Shown piece by piece: positions 1 through 7,208 of a DNA stretch of 20,700 nt. Under the pieces are notes generated by a model, which did not search any database, was not told where the DNA came from, and saw nothing but the letters and a program-made list of their open reading frames with translations. Each line of letters opens with the position of its first letter. Within the stretch, counting starts at the first letter, position 1. The DNA is from Alphaproteobacteria bacterium. Lineage in GTDB: Bacteria > Pseudomonadota > Alphaproteobacteria > Sphingomonadales > Sphingomonadaceae. The position numbers and the translations under genes are program-made. The stretch lies in assembly GCA_018830415.1 (NCBI GenBank), contig JAHJSJ010000109.1:1-20700 (forward strand). The letters are read 5' to 3'.

Positions 1-191
1 CCTGCTTGTCCATCCCGATAGGGATCGATCGACCACGTCCAGTCCCCCGACAGGTCCTGAGCGGATCGCAAGTCAGCCGCCGTAAGGGTCGGGCCGTCGG
101 GCATCACCTGGGCTTCCGCCGGACGCGCAAGAAGCCCCGCCGCCAATGCCAGCAGCAATGGCCCAACCGGATGCATCCGGCCGATCAGCAT
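1..191 (-). CDS. Probable glycoside hydrolase family 2 protein, N-terminal part (cut by window edge)
   Basis: Only the first 63 codons are inside the window. An open frame begins at ATG 191 (alternative ATG at 176) with a hydrophobic stretch rich in Leu/Ala ending in a PAEA|Q-type signal peptidase I site, so the product is exported. The mature start contains LSGDWTWSIDPYRDGQ. This resembles the opening of the sugar-binding domain of GH2 enzymes (beta-glucuronidase/beta-galactosidase type), where 'L.G.W....DPY..G' is common. ATG 191 is preferred because it supplies the only Arg of the n-region and overlaps the stop of the upstream esterase gene (187-185), which suggests translational coupling. 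Neither start has a strong Shine-Dalgarno sequence. The gene is the third in the minus-strand operon behind cupin 1 and the SGNH esterase. The catalytic domain is not visible, so the family call rests on a short segment. Confidence 0.55.
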   Translation of the reverse strand, partial: MLIGRMHPVGPLLLALAAGLLARPAEAQVMPDGPTLTAADLRSAQDLSGDWTWSIDPYRDGQA

Positions 192-874
192 CCCGGCGCC
201 CGGCTTGTCTTCGCGCTGCGGAAGGCGGCGGCGATCTGCTTGCGCCACAGTTTGTAGCCGGCGGCCTTCATATGCAAGCCATCGGAAATGAACAGCGCCG
301 GGTCGGGCTTGCCATCCTTGATCATTGCGCTGACGATATCGACATAGACCAGATCGCCGCGTTCGCTCGCCATCTGTGCAACCATGCGGTTGAGCTGCGA
401 TTGCTGTTCGAACTGCGCCCAGCGCGCCAGTGATGGCTTGGCCGATACATAGAACACAGGCGTCGCACCCAGAGTGGCTATCTTGCGGTCCATGAAACGG
501 GCAAGATCGGCCATGATCGCTTCGGGCGATTTGCCCGCATCAATGTCATTTTCGCCCGCATAAAAGGCGATGCGCGCAGGTCGATAACGGCCCACGACAC
601 GGTCAAAATGGAAATTGATGTCGGAAATCTGGGAACCCCCGAACCCGCGTTTAAGCAAGCGCGTGCGCGGGAAATCCTGTGCCATCGCGAACCAGAAGCG
701 AAAGCTGGAACTGCCCACGAACAATGTCTCGCACCCTTGTGCAGGATAGACTTCATCCTCGATGCCGAAGACATGGATTTCTTCGGCAAAGGGCACGTCC
801 TGCGCCAGCCCCGCTTGCGGTGCCGCAAGGCTGCAACCCAGCACCGCGGCCGCGAATTTCAATGCAAGCTTCAT
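185..874 (-). CDS. Exported SGNH/GDSL-type hydrolase (probable carbohydrate esterase)
   Basis: The 229-residue protein carries the SGNH blocks in order: FVGSSSF with the probable nucleophile Ser56 (block I), RGFGGSQ with Gly80 (block II), YAGENDI with Asn109 (block III) and SDGLHM with Asp198 and His201 (block V). Such enzymes remove acyl groups (often acetyl) from sugars or polysaccharides; the substrate here is not known. The N-terminus looks exported, ending in AGLAQ; a VLGC motif at residues 11-14 could instead act as a lipobox. A start at ATG 874 is chosen because AGGAAGG lies just upstream and the signal peptide begins there; an in-frame start at 925 would overlap the cupin gene and spoil the signal peptide. 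It lies 19 bases behind the cupin gene and overlaps the start of the GH2-like gene, so all three should be co-transcribed. Confidence 0.85.
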   Translation of the reverse strand: MKLALKFAAAVLGCSLAAPQAGLAQDVPFAEEIHVFGIEDEVYPAQGCETLFVGSSSFRFWFAMAQDFPRTRLLKRGFGGSQISDINFHFDRVVGRYRPARIAFYAGENDIDAGKSPEAIMADLARFMDRKIATLGATPVFYVSAKPSLARWAQFEQQSQLNRMVAQMASERGDLVYVDIVSAMIKDGKPDPALFISDGLHMKAAGYKLWRKQIAAAFRSAKTSRAPGC

Positions 875-893
875 CACAACACTGCCTTCCTGT

Positions 894-1916
894 TCATGCA
901 AAGGGGCCGGATTTTGCGCCTTCATCAGTCAGATTATTGATCAGATCCTGTTTCAGCCGCGCGGTCGCGGCCGGATCGCTGCGCGCCAGTATCCCGCGCA
1001 TTTCCGGCGCAAGATGTTCCCCCGGATCGCCATTACCAAGGAAGACATAGTGATCGAACACGGCCTTCCATGCGCGGCGCTGGTCTGGTGGCAGTTCGCG
1101 CAGGGCGATCACCGCGTGCAGCAATGCATCCCACGGCGAACCCAGATCCTGCCGCGCCGCATCCCACCAGTAATTGACCAGAATATTGACCGGATCGAGC
1201 GCGGCGACATGATGATACCACTGGTACGGGATATAGAGGGCGTCCCCCGGTTCAAGCTCGGCCACCTGCGCGACCTGCATCGCCGCAGCATAGCGCGGAT
1301 AGCGATCAAGATCGGGCGCGGACACATGCACCATGCTGATCGGTGTGCCGCCGGGGGTCAGTTCAAACGGCCCCATGTAGAGATCCCCGATCGCTTCGGG
1401 CGGGAACAGGGTAAAACGTCGCCTGCCAGCCGCAACGCAAGCGATGTTTTCCAGCTCGTCATTATGCGTCGCAACCTCCGCGCGGTTGCAAATCCACATG
1501 CGCGGCATGATCGTTGGGGGCAGCAGCGGCATCGCGTGCGCCTGCGCGAAGCCGGGAATGCACAGGTGCACCGGCAGGCCCTGCGCAGCAAGCGCCCGCG
1601 GACGGACGGTTTCCGCTTCATCCAGCAGCAATTGCAGAAACTGCGCCAGACTGGCCTGGTGGCGGGTGAAATTGAGGTGCCGGCCATCGGCGGTATAGTG
1701 GAAGCGGCCCAGATATTCCGGATCGCCAGCAGCATAGGACAGCGGAGTATCGGCGGCATTCGCAATCAGCCGCGCGATCAGTTCGTCAGGCCCGGCCAAG
1801 GCAGCGGCAACGACCGGCCAATCTGCCACCAGGCCGCGAACAAGCACCGGCTCGCCATTGGCACGAAAAGCCGCCAGCGATGCCTCTGACTTGTGCAGTA
1901 TGCGCACCTGTTTCAC
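894..1916 (-). CDS. Cupin-like (JmjC/Cupin_8) Fe(II)/2-oxoglutarate oxygenase family protein 1
   Basis: A 340-residue soluble protein without signal peptide. It shows the JmjC/Cupin_8 core: EVATHNDELENIA supplies His151 and Asp153 of an HxD motif, followed by VAAGRRRFTLFPPE, and LEPGDALYIPYQWYHHV supplies the distal metal His235, followed by the NYWW strand. Family members such as FIH and YcfD hydroxylate amino-acid side chains using Fe(II) and 2-oxoglutarate; the substrate of this protein is unknown. GTG 1916 is chosen because GGGAGAG precedes it closely; the longer TTG frame (1928) would put that ribosome site inside the gene. It heads a minus-strand operon with the SGNH esterase and GH2-like gene, and a LacI-type operator lies about 50 bases upstream. 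A clear paralogue is encoded at 13719-14723. Proteins of this type recur beside TonB-dependent receptors and halogenases. Confidence 0.85.
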   Translation of the reverse strand: MKQVRILHKSEASLAAFRANGEPVLVRGLVADWPVVAAALAGPDELIARLIANAADTPLSYAAGDPEYLGRFHYTADGRHLNFTRHQASLAQFLQLLLDEAETVRPRALAAQGLPVHLCIPGFAQAHAMPLLPPTIMPRMWICNRAEVATHNDELENIACVAAGRRRFTLFPPEAIGDLYMGPFELTPGGTPISMVHVSAPDLDRYPRYAAAMQVAQVAELEPGDALYIPYQWYHHVAALDPVNILVNYWWDAARQDLGSPWDALLHAVIALRELPPDQRRAWKAVFDHYVFLGNGDPGEHLAPEMRGILARSDPAATARLKQDLINNLTDEGAKSGPFA

Positions 1917-1965
1917 TGTCTCTCCCAATTGGCCAGATGGCAGAATTGCATTAAGCAGCCCTAAT

Positions 1966-1979
1966 TGGAAGCGCTACCA
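1966..1979. promoter_or_regulatory. LacI-family operator, divergent cupin 1 / EEP promoter region
   Basis: TGGAAGCGCTACCA is a 13/14 match to the perfect palindrome TGGAAGCGCTTCCA found at 12430. It lies between the divergently transcribed cupin 1 operon (start 1916) and the EEP-family gene (start 2013), so one bound repressor could control both. The central CG is typical of LacI-family operators, which are opened by the repressor hinge helix. Confidence 0.72.
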
Positions 1980-2012
1980 CAGAATCCGCGCAGGACATAT
2001 CGGGGGTATCTG

Positions 2013-2918
2013 GTGAACAGATTGTTGGTGACGATGCTGGCTTTGATCGCATGTGCTGCGGCTGGCGGTGGAGCGGCTGCGAAGCCGCAGGCGGGCGCTT
2101 GCCCGGAACCGCTTCTGGCCATGACCTACAATATCCGGCTCGACACTCCGGCGGACGGGGCGAACGCCTGGGTTTACCGGCGCGATCTGCTGATTGCGCA
2201 AATTCAGACTCTGCGCCCGGCCGTGCTGGGGATGCAGGAAGTGCTTCCCAATCAGCGCGCAGACCTTGAATCCGCCCTGCCCAGCCATGTTTTCATCGGC
2301 GGTGGCCGTGACGATGGGAGGCTTGCGGGAGAGGCTTCTCCGCTTGCGATTGACCGCCGGGTGTTCAGGATCCAATCCGCAGGCACGTTCTGGCTTTCGC
2401 CAACCCCTGATGTTCCCTCAGTGGGATGGGACGCCGCCTTTCGCAGGGTGGCAAGCTTTGCCCATGTCAGACGAAAGCAGGATGGCGCGCGGCTGTTGGT
2501 CATCAACACCCACTGGGACCACATCGGCAAACAGGCGCGCGTGGAAAGCGGCAGGCAGCTGGCCGGATGGATCAAGGCCAACCTCGGCGCGCGCGAATCG
2601 CTGGTGCTGCTGGGCGATTTCAACACCGGCATCAATGCACCGGCGATTGCGCAAATGATCGCAGGCGCAGGGATTGTGCCGACTGCCGAAAGCGCAGGGG
2701 CGCTGCCCGAAGGCCAGTCCCCCTCTACCTTCAACAATTACGATCCGCTGCCAGCCCCCGGCACGGTCATCGACCATATCTTTGTCAGCACCGGGGTGGG
2801 CATCATCCGCGCAATGGTCGTCGCTCAACATGCCAATGGGCGCGTGGCATCGGACCATTTCCCGGTTGTGGCCCTGCTCGCACTGCCAGCGAAGCCCGGC
2901 AGCGGTTCGTGCAGGTGA
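2013..2918 (+). CDS. Exported endonuclease/exonuclease/phosphatase (EEP) family hydrolase
   Basis: A 301-residue protein with all the EEP active-site motifs: MTYNIR (Asn40), MQEV (Glu76, metal ligand), NTHWDHIG (His167), LGDFNTG (Asp202 and Asn204), VIDHIF (Asp254) and SDHFPV (Asp281, His282). The fold cleaves phosphodiester or phosphomonoester bonds in substrates ranging from nucleic acids to inositol phosphates and sphingomyelin; nothing here decides which. A short hydrophobic N-terminus predicts export, and LIAC at residues 11-14 could be a lipobox, though that would be a very short signal peptide. GTG 2013 is preferred, with GGGGG a few bases upstream; a longer TTG frame from 1965 would run through the operator at 1966-1979. 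Its 3' end faces that of the sugar permease with 9 bases between. Control by the LacI-type regulator is inferred from the operator. Confidence 0.82.
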   Translation: MNRLLVTMLALIACAAAGGGAAAKPQAGACPEPLLAMTYNIRLDTPADGANAWVYRRDLLIAQIQTLRPAVLGMQEVLPNQRADLESALPSHVFIGGGRDDGRLAGEASPLAIDRRVFRIQSAGTFWLSPTPDVPSVGWDAAFRRVASFAHVRRKQDGARLLVINTHWDHIGKQARVESGRQLAGWIKANLGARESLVLLGDFNTGINAPAIAQMIAGAGIVPTAESAGALPEGQSPSTFNNYDPLPAPGTVIDHIFVSTGVGIIRAMVVAQHANGRVASDHFPVVALLALPAKPGSGSCR

Positions 2919-2927
2919 ATAGGCTGC

Positions 2928-4196
2928 TCAGGCCGTCTGAAAGCCCGGCGGGCGCTCGCGCCGCACAGCAGCCAGCAGGGCAAACAGGAATATGACCCCA
3001 TAGGCTGTCATGGGGATGAAGAACGAGGCGGACAGGCTTGCCTTGTCGGCCATCTGCCCGACCGCATAGGGCAGCAGCGCTCCGCCTACTATCGCGAGGC
3101 ATAGCAGGCCCGAAGTCGATGCCTGCGAAACGCCTGCGCGTTCAAGTGTGATGGTGAAGATCGTGGGGAACATGATCGAATTGAACAGCCCGACCGCAAG
3201 CGCCGCGTAACCCGCCCAAGGCCCGCTGGTCAGCGCCACAATCAGGCAGAGCGATGTTGCACAGCCTGCCGCAAGCCCGAGCAGAACCGGAGCGCGCATG
3301 ATGGTCAGCAGATAGGATCCGATAAACCGGCCAATCAGTGCCCCCATCCAGTAGATATTGGCGAGGTAAAAGCCCGCCGTTTCAAGCGGCAGGCCCATGA
3401 TATCGGATTGATTGAGGAAGTTGATCATGATGCTGCCGATCGACACTTCGGCCCCGACATACAACCCGATGGCAAGCGCGCCGAAAATCGCCCAGCGCGA
3501 GCGCAGCGCATCAAGCACCGATCCCCTGCCAGTTTCCTCATAGGCTTCGGCGACTCTGGCAATGCGCGCGCGCCACAGCCAGATGAAGATCATCAGGCCC
3601 GCCAGCATTGCCGCGATCAGCAGGAAGGCCTGCGATACGGCGGCAAGCGCAATCATCCGGTCCGCCGCATTGGTAATCGGGGCATGGTCAGCCTTGAGCA
3701 CGTCCTCGCCAAGCATGATGCGCGAACCGAAATTCACGCCGATAACCACGCCGAGCGAATTGAACGCCTGAGCAAAGGTAAGCCGGAAATGGCTGCTTTC
3801 TGGCGGCCCCAGTGCGGCGGCCAGCGGGTTGGCGGCGACCTGCAAGGTGGTGATTCCGGTCGCCAGGATGAACAATGCCGCAAGGATAAGCGTATAATCC
3901 TGATAGCGGACGATGAACTGCACCATCAGACAGCCTGCGATCATCGTCGCCAATGCGACAAGAATAGCGCGCAGCGAACCGAGCCTGCCGAGCAGCATGG
4001 CCGCCGGAAAGGACATGACCCCATATGCCGCAAAGGACACAAGCTGGGTCAGCATGGCCTGGGTGTAGTTGAGGCTAAAGCTTGCCTTGAGCGAAGCGAT
4101 CAGCGGATCATTGTTCGAAGCGATGAAGCCCCAGGCAAAAAACAGGGTCGTGACAGACAGGAAGGCAGCCGAAACGCCCGAGAGCTGTTGCTTCAT
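2928..4196 (-). CDS. MFS sugar permease, GluP/FucP (glucose/galactose or NagP-like) family
   Basis: A 422-residue integral inner-membrane protein with about twelve hydrophobic segments. The N-terminal FFAWGFIASNNDPLI, the QLVSFAAYGVMSFPA segment, LQVAANPLAAALGPPESS and AQAFNSLGVVIG are hallmarks of the FHS (fucose/glucose/galactose:H+ symporter) family that includes GluP and NagP. The likely role is proton-coupled import of a monosaccharide, most simply glucose, released in the periplasm by the GH3 and GH30 enzymes. Exact specificity cannot be read from the sequence. The start ATG 4196 lies 11 bases behind the GH30 stop with a GGGG-rich ribosome site, so it is the last gene of operon A. Its length is normal for the family and no damage is visible. 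Confidence 0.9.
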   Translation of the reverse strand: MKQQLSGVSAAFLSVTTLFFAWGFIASNNDPLIASLKASFSLNYTQAMLTQLVSFAAYGVMSFPAAMLLGRLGSLRAILVALATMIAGCLMVQFIVRYQDYTLILAALFILATGITTLQVAANPLAAALGPPESSHFRLTFAQAFNSLGVVIGVNFGSRIMLGEDVLKADHAPITNAADRMIALAAVSQAFLLIAAMLAGLMIFIWLWRARIARVAEAYEETGRGSVLDALRSRWAIFGALAIGLYVGAEVSIGSIMINFLNQSDIMGLPLETAGFYLANIYWMGALIGRFIGSYLLTIMRAPVLLGLAAGCATSLCLIVALTSGPWAGYAALAVGLFNSIMFPTIFTITLERAGVSQASTSGLLCLAIVGGALLPYAVGQMADKASLSASFFIPMTAYGVIFLFALLAAVRRERPPGFQTA

Positions 4197-4207
4197 CCGA
4201 GCGGCCC

Positions 4208-5677
4208 CTATCCAGCATCGATCTTGATCACATAGGTCGCCAGCGATCCAGGTGGCATTTTTCCTTGCCAGACCCTGCCGTCGACGCTGATCGAAATGTC
4301 TTCATCACGGTCATTGCCGTTGAACACGATTATCACAACAGTGCTTTCGTCATCACCCAGAAAAGCGACAGCTTCGAGGCCGGAAATGGTGGTTGCTGTG
4401 CCCACGCGAACAGCCTGTTGCGGCAGAAACCGGCTTCCGTGGGCAAAGGCGTAATATTCGGGTTCGCGCGTAATCGCACCGCTTTCGGTATTGATCGTGA
4501 CAAGGCCGCGACAATTGCCGCAGCCGCCAAGGTGCGGGCCGTGGTTCTGGTCAAGCGCCAAATTCCACATGACAGCACCGCGTGCCCAGTTGCGCGGCGC
4601 ACCGATGACCAGCGATCTGGCAGCCCACTGAAAGGCCGTAGTCCAATCGCCGCTCCAATCACCCGCAGCGCATTCGGTGAACCAGGTTTCCTTGTCAGGG
4701 TGCATCGCATGAACGATTGATTGCGCCGAGACATCCCCGCCATAGCAATGCCACGCGACACCATCGACAAAGGCGGAAGCCCTGGCATCGGCGAGCACGG
4801 CCAAGGGGCTTTCCGGCTCGTTCCAGTTGTGATCCCAGTCAAGCAGGCGCGTGTCCGGAATGTCCCGATCCATCAACGGGCCGAGATATTCGCCAACGAA
4901 CCTGGCGCGTTCGGCCGGATCGACCCGCATGCCGGGATAATCCTCCGGCTCGAAATGCGGCTCGTTCTGGATCGTCAGCATATCAATCGGGGTGCCCGCC
5001 GCCGCCATCGCCTTTGCATAGCTAACCAGATACTGCGCGAAATCATTGTAATGCGCCGGGTCCAGCCTGCCTTTGATCAGGCTGCCACTGGTCTTCATCC
5101 ACGCAGGCGCGCTCCATGGACTGGCGATGACCTTGATCTGTGGATTGATCGCGCGAATTTCCAGCAAGGCCGGGATCAGTTCCGTTCTGGCCGGGGCGAT
5201 ATCGGCATCAGCCACGCCCGGCGTATCAGCATAGGTATAATGGCTGCGCGAGAAGTCTGACGCCCCGATGGTGATGCGGGTCAGATCAAGCCCAAGCTCT
5301 CCGCCGTCACCAAACAATTCCTGCAGCAGCCGCGCGCGATCATCCGCACCGAGTTCGCGTTCGAGCAGCCATGCGGTGGCATCGGTGATGGCCGCGCCAT
5401 AGCCTGAGAACGGCTGGTGCCGCTGGCGCGTGTCGATCACGACATCGGCAGTTTGCCCCGCTTCAAGCCGGATGGCGTCGGCCACGAACGGGGCGAGCCT
5501 GCGCGAACCATCGGCGGTTGTCAGCCACGCCTGCGCGCCTTCGCTTGGTTGGGCCGTGCCAGCCGAAGGGGGGGTGGGGCGCGTGCTAGCGGTTGTGCCG
5601 GAACATGCCATCAGCCCTGCGGCGATCAGGCCCACAGCCGTGAGAAGATTGGTCCATCGCATCGGAAATTTGATCAC
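4208..5677 (-). CDS. GH30-family glycosidase lipoprotein (glucosylceramidase / beta-1,6-glucanase type)
   Basis: About 489 residues. The N-terminus has a lipoprotein signal with LMAC lipobox (Cys25) and then a Ser/Thr/Pro-rich linker. The catalytic barrel carries the GH30 signatures: FSGYGAAITDATAW near the start, ASPWSAPAWMKT, the acid/base Glu in TIQNEPHFEPEDYPGM and the nucleophile Glu in TWFTECAAGDW. These are followed by HLGGCGNCRGLVTI and the C-terminal beta-sandwich. GH30 enzymes of this group act on beta-linked glucosides, including beta-1,6-glucan side chains and glucosylceramide; the subfamily cannot be fixed by eye. GTG 5677 gives a four-base GTGA overlap with the halogenase stop. 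ATG 5662 is an alternative; the longer TTG frame at 5698 is unlikely. No good Shine-Dalgarno is present, in keeping with translational coupling. As a probable outer-membrane lipoprotein it would feed the TonB receptor or GH3. Confidence 0.88.
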   Translation of the reverse strand: MIKFPMRWTNLLTAVGLIAAGLMACSGTTASTRPTPPSAGTAQPSEGAQAWLTTADGSRRLAPFVADAIRLEAGQTADVVIDTRQRHQPFSGYGAAITDATAWLLERELGADDRARLLQELFGDGGELGLDLTRITIGASDFSRSHYTYADTPGVADADIAPARTELIPALLEIRAINPQIKVIASPWSAPAWMKTSGSLIKGRLDPAHYNDFAQYLVSYAKAMAAAGTPIDMLTIQNEPHFEPEDYPGMRVDPAERARFVGEYLGPLMDRDIPDTRLLDWDHNWNEPESPLAVLADARASAFVDGVAWHCYGGDVSAQSIVHAMHPDKETWFTECAAGDWSGDWTTAFQWAARSLVIGAPRNWARGAVMWNLALDQNHGPHLGGCGNCRGLVTINTESGAITREPEYYAFAHGSRFLPQQAVRVGTATTISGLEAVAFLGDDESTVVIIVFNGNDRDEDISISVDGRVWQGKMPPGSLATYVIKIDAG

Positions 5678-7185
5678 GCCGGTGTTTTCGCGTCGCAATA
5701 TCTGGCGACGAAATCCTCATGTGTCGGCATGACGGCAACGCATTTCCTGATGACATTTTCGACATTTCCGAGGAATTGCGAAACCTGGGCCTCGCTCCGG
5801 ATATCGACGAGCGGATCATATCCCTGCGGCATGATCCCCTGACCAAGCATCACCTGAATCCAGCTTTCTTCGCTGAACAATTCCTCGTCCTCGCGGAAAA
5901 TCCGTCCGTTGGCGCGGAACAGATCGATCTTGCGCGCGAGCGTGGCGGGCACATCCATGTCGCGGCAATAGCGCCAGAAGGGCGTATCGTCGCGCGCGGT
6001 CGCCTTGTAATGCAGGATGATGAAATCGCGAACGCGTTCATATTCGAAATCGGTCTGGCGATTGAATTCGTCAATATTGGCCTGATCGAATTCGCCATCG
6101 GGAAACAGCCGGATCAGGCGGATCAGCGATGACTGGATCAGGAACAGGCTGGTCGATTCAAGCGGTTCGAGGAAGCCCGCCGCCAGCCCGACGGCAAGGC
6201 AGTTGCGGTTCCATATCTGTTTGCGTTTGCCGGTGGTGAAGCGGATACGATTGGGTTCGGCCACTGGCTTGCCATCAAGATTTGCCAGCAGGATCTGCTC
6301 TGCTTCGGCCTCATCCATAAAACTGCTGGCGTAAACGTGGCCGTTGCCTGTCCGGTGTTGCAAGGGGATGCGCCATTGCCAGCCGGCACCATGAGCCGTG
6401 GCGCTGGTATAGGGGGTGAAGTTGGCGGATCGTTCGCACGGAACGGCGATCGCGCGATCGCAAGGCAGCCAATGGGTCCAGTCTTCAAACCCGGTCTTCA
6501 TCGCCTGTTCGATGATCAGCCCGCGAAAGCCCGAACAGTCGATGAACAGGTCGGCGGCAAGCGTTTCGCCATTTTCAAGCACGACCGAATCGACAAAGCC
6601 ATCATCGGGCCGCAGATTGACATCAACGATCTTGCCTTCCTGGCGCACGACGCCGCGTTCTTCGGCATAGGTTCTCAGGAACCGCGCATAAAGTCCGGCG
6701 TCGAATTGATAGGCATGGGCAATATGCCCGATCGGCGAATCGCCAGCGTCCGTGCGGGCCGGCATGAACTTGTTCTCTAGCGCGGCTGCAGTGTTGATCG
6801 AGAAATTGGCAAAATCCGACGCTTCGCCCTGAAGCTTCATCTTGAGCCAGTATTGGTGGCAGCGCAGCCAGCCCAGATCCTGCCCGATGACCCCGAACCC
6901 GTGGACATAGCTCGACCCGATTTTGTCCCAGTCGTTGAACTGGATGCCCAGCTTGAATGTGCCCTGCGTCAGGCGCATGAACTGAACCTCGTCCAGGCCA
7001 AGCAATTCATTGAATTTCTTGATCGCCGGGATCGTTGCCTCGCCCACTCCGACGGTGCCGATGTCTTCGGATTCAACCAGCCTGATCCGGTACAATCCCT
7101 GAAACAGGTTCGACAGCAAGGCGGCGGCCATCCATCCGGCTGAACCCCCGCCGACTATCAATATCGTCTTCAGTCTTGCAGGCAT
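5674..7185 (-). CDS. Flavin-dependent halogenase (tryptophan halogenase family)
   Basis: The 503-residue protein has the PrnA-type halogenase layout: FAD-binding VGGGSAGWMAAALL at 11-24, GVGEATIP at 46-53, Lys78 in TFKLGIQF aligning with the catalytic Lys of PrnA, the diagnostic WxWxIP motif (Trp269, Trp271, Ile273, Pro274) that separates halogenases from monooxygenases, and FLEPLEST with Glu343 aligning with the second catalytic residue. Known relatives use reduced flavin, oxygen and chloride or bromide to halogenate indoles and related aromatics; this protein's substrate is unknown. No signal peptide is present, so it is cytoplasmic, unlike the exported enzymes around it. ATG 7185 is preceded by GGGAAA; it lies 23 bases behind GH3 and overlaps GH30, so it is embedded in the glycan operon. 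No flavin reductase gene is visible in the window. Confidence 0.92.
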   Translation of the reverse strand: MPARLKTILIVGGGSAGWMAAALLSNLFQGLYRIRLVESEDIGTVGVGEATIPAIKKFNELLGLDEVQFMRLTQGTFKLGIQFNDWDKIGSSYVHGFGVIGQDLGWLRCHQYWLKMKLQGEASDFANFSINTAAALENKFMPARTDAGDSPIGHIAHAYQFDAGLYARFLRTYAEERGVVRQEGKIVDVNLRPDDGFVDSVVLENGETLAADLFIDCSGFRGLIIEQAMKTGFEDWTHWLPCDRAIAVPCERSANFTPYTSATAHGAGWQWRIPLQHRTGNGHVYASSFMDEAEAEQILLANLDGKPVAEPNRIRFTTGKRKQIWNRNCLAVGLAAGFLEPLESTSLFLIQSSLIRLIRLFPDGEFDQANIDEFNRQTDFEYERVRDFIILHYKATARDDTPFWRYCRDMDVPATLARKIDLFRANGRIFREDEELFSEESWIQVMLGQGIMPQGYDPLVDIRSEAQVSQFLGNVENVIRKCVAVMPTHEDFVARYCDAKTPA

Positions 7186-7208
7186 TGATCGTTTCCCAGG
7201 CGGCTATG

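Noticed and set aside
762..1889. Long plus-strand open frame (375 codons) opposite cupin 1
   Set aside because: It is antisense to a gene with clear JmjC motifs, has an Arg/Gln/His-rich composition with no family features, and arises from GC-rich codon bias.
1965..2012. Upstream TTG start for the EEP-family gene
   Set aside because: It would place the LacI-type operator within the coding region and add a charged tail before the signal peptide; GTG 2013 with a G-rich ribosome site fits better.
3408..4235. Plus-strand open frame of 275 codons opposite the sugar permease
   Set aside because: Its translation is highly polar and unrecognisable, while the opposite strand encodes an intact membrane transporter.
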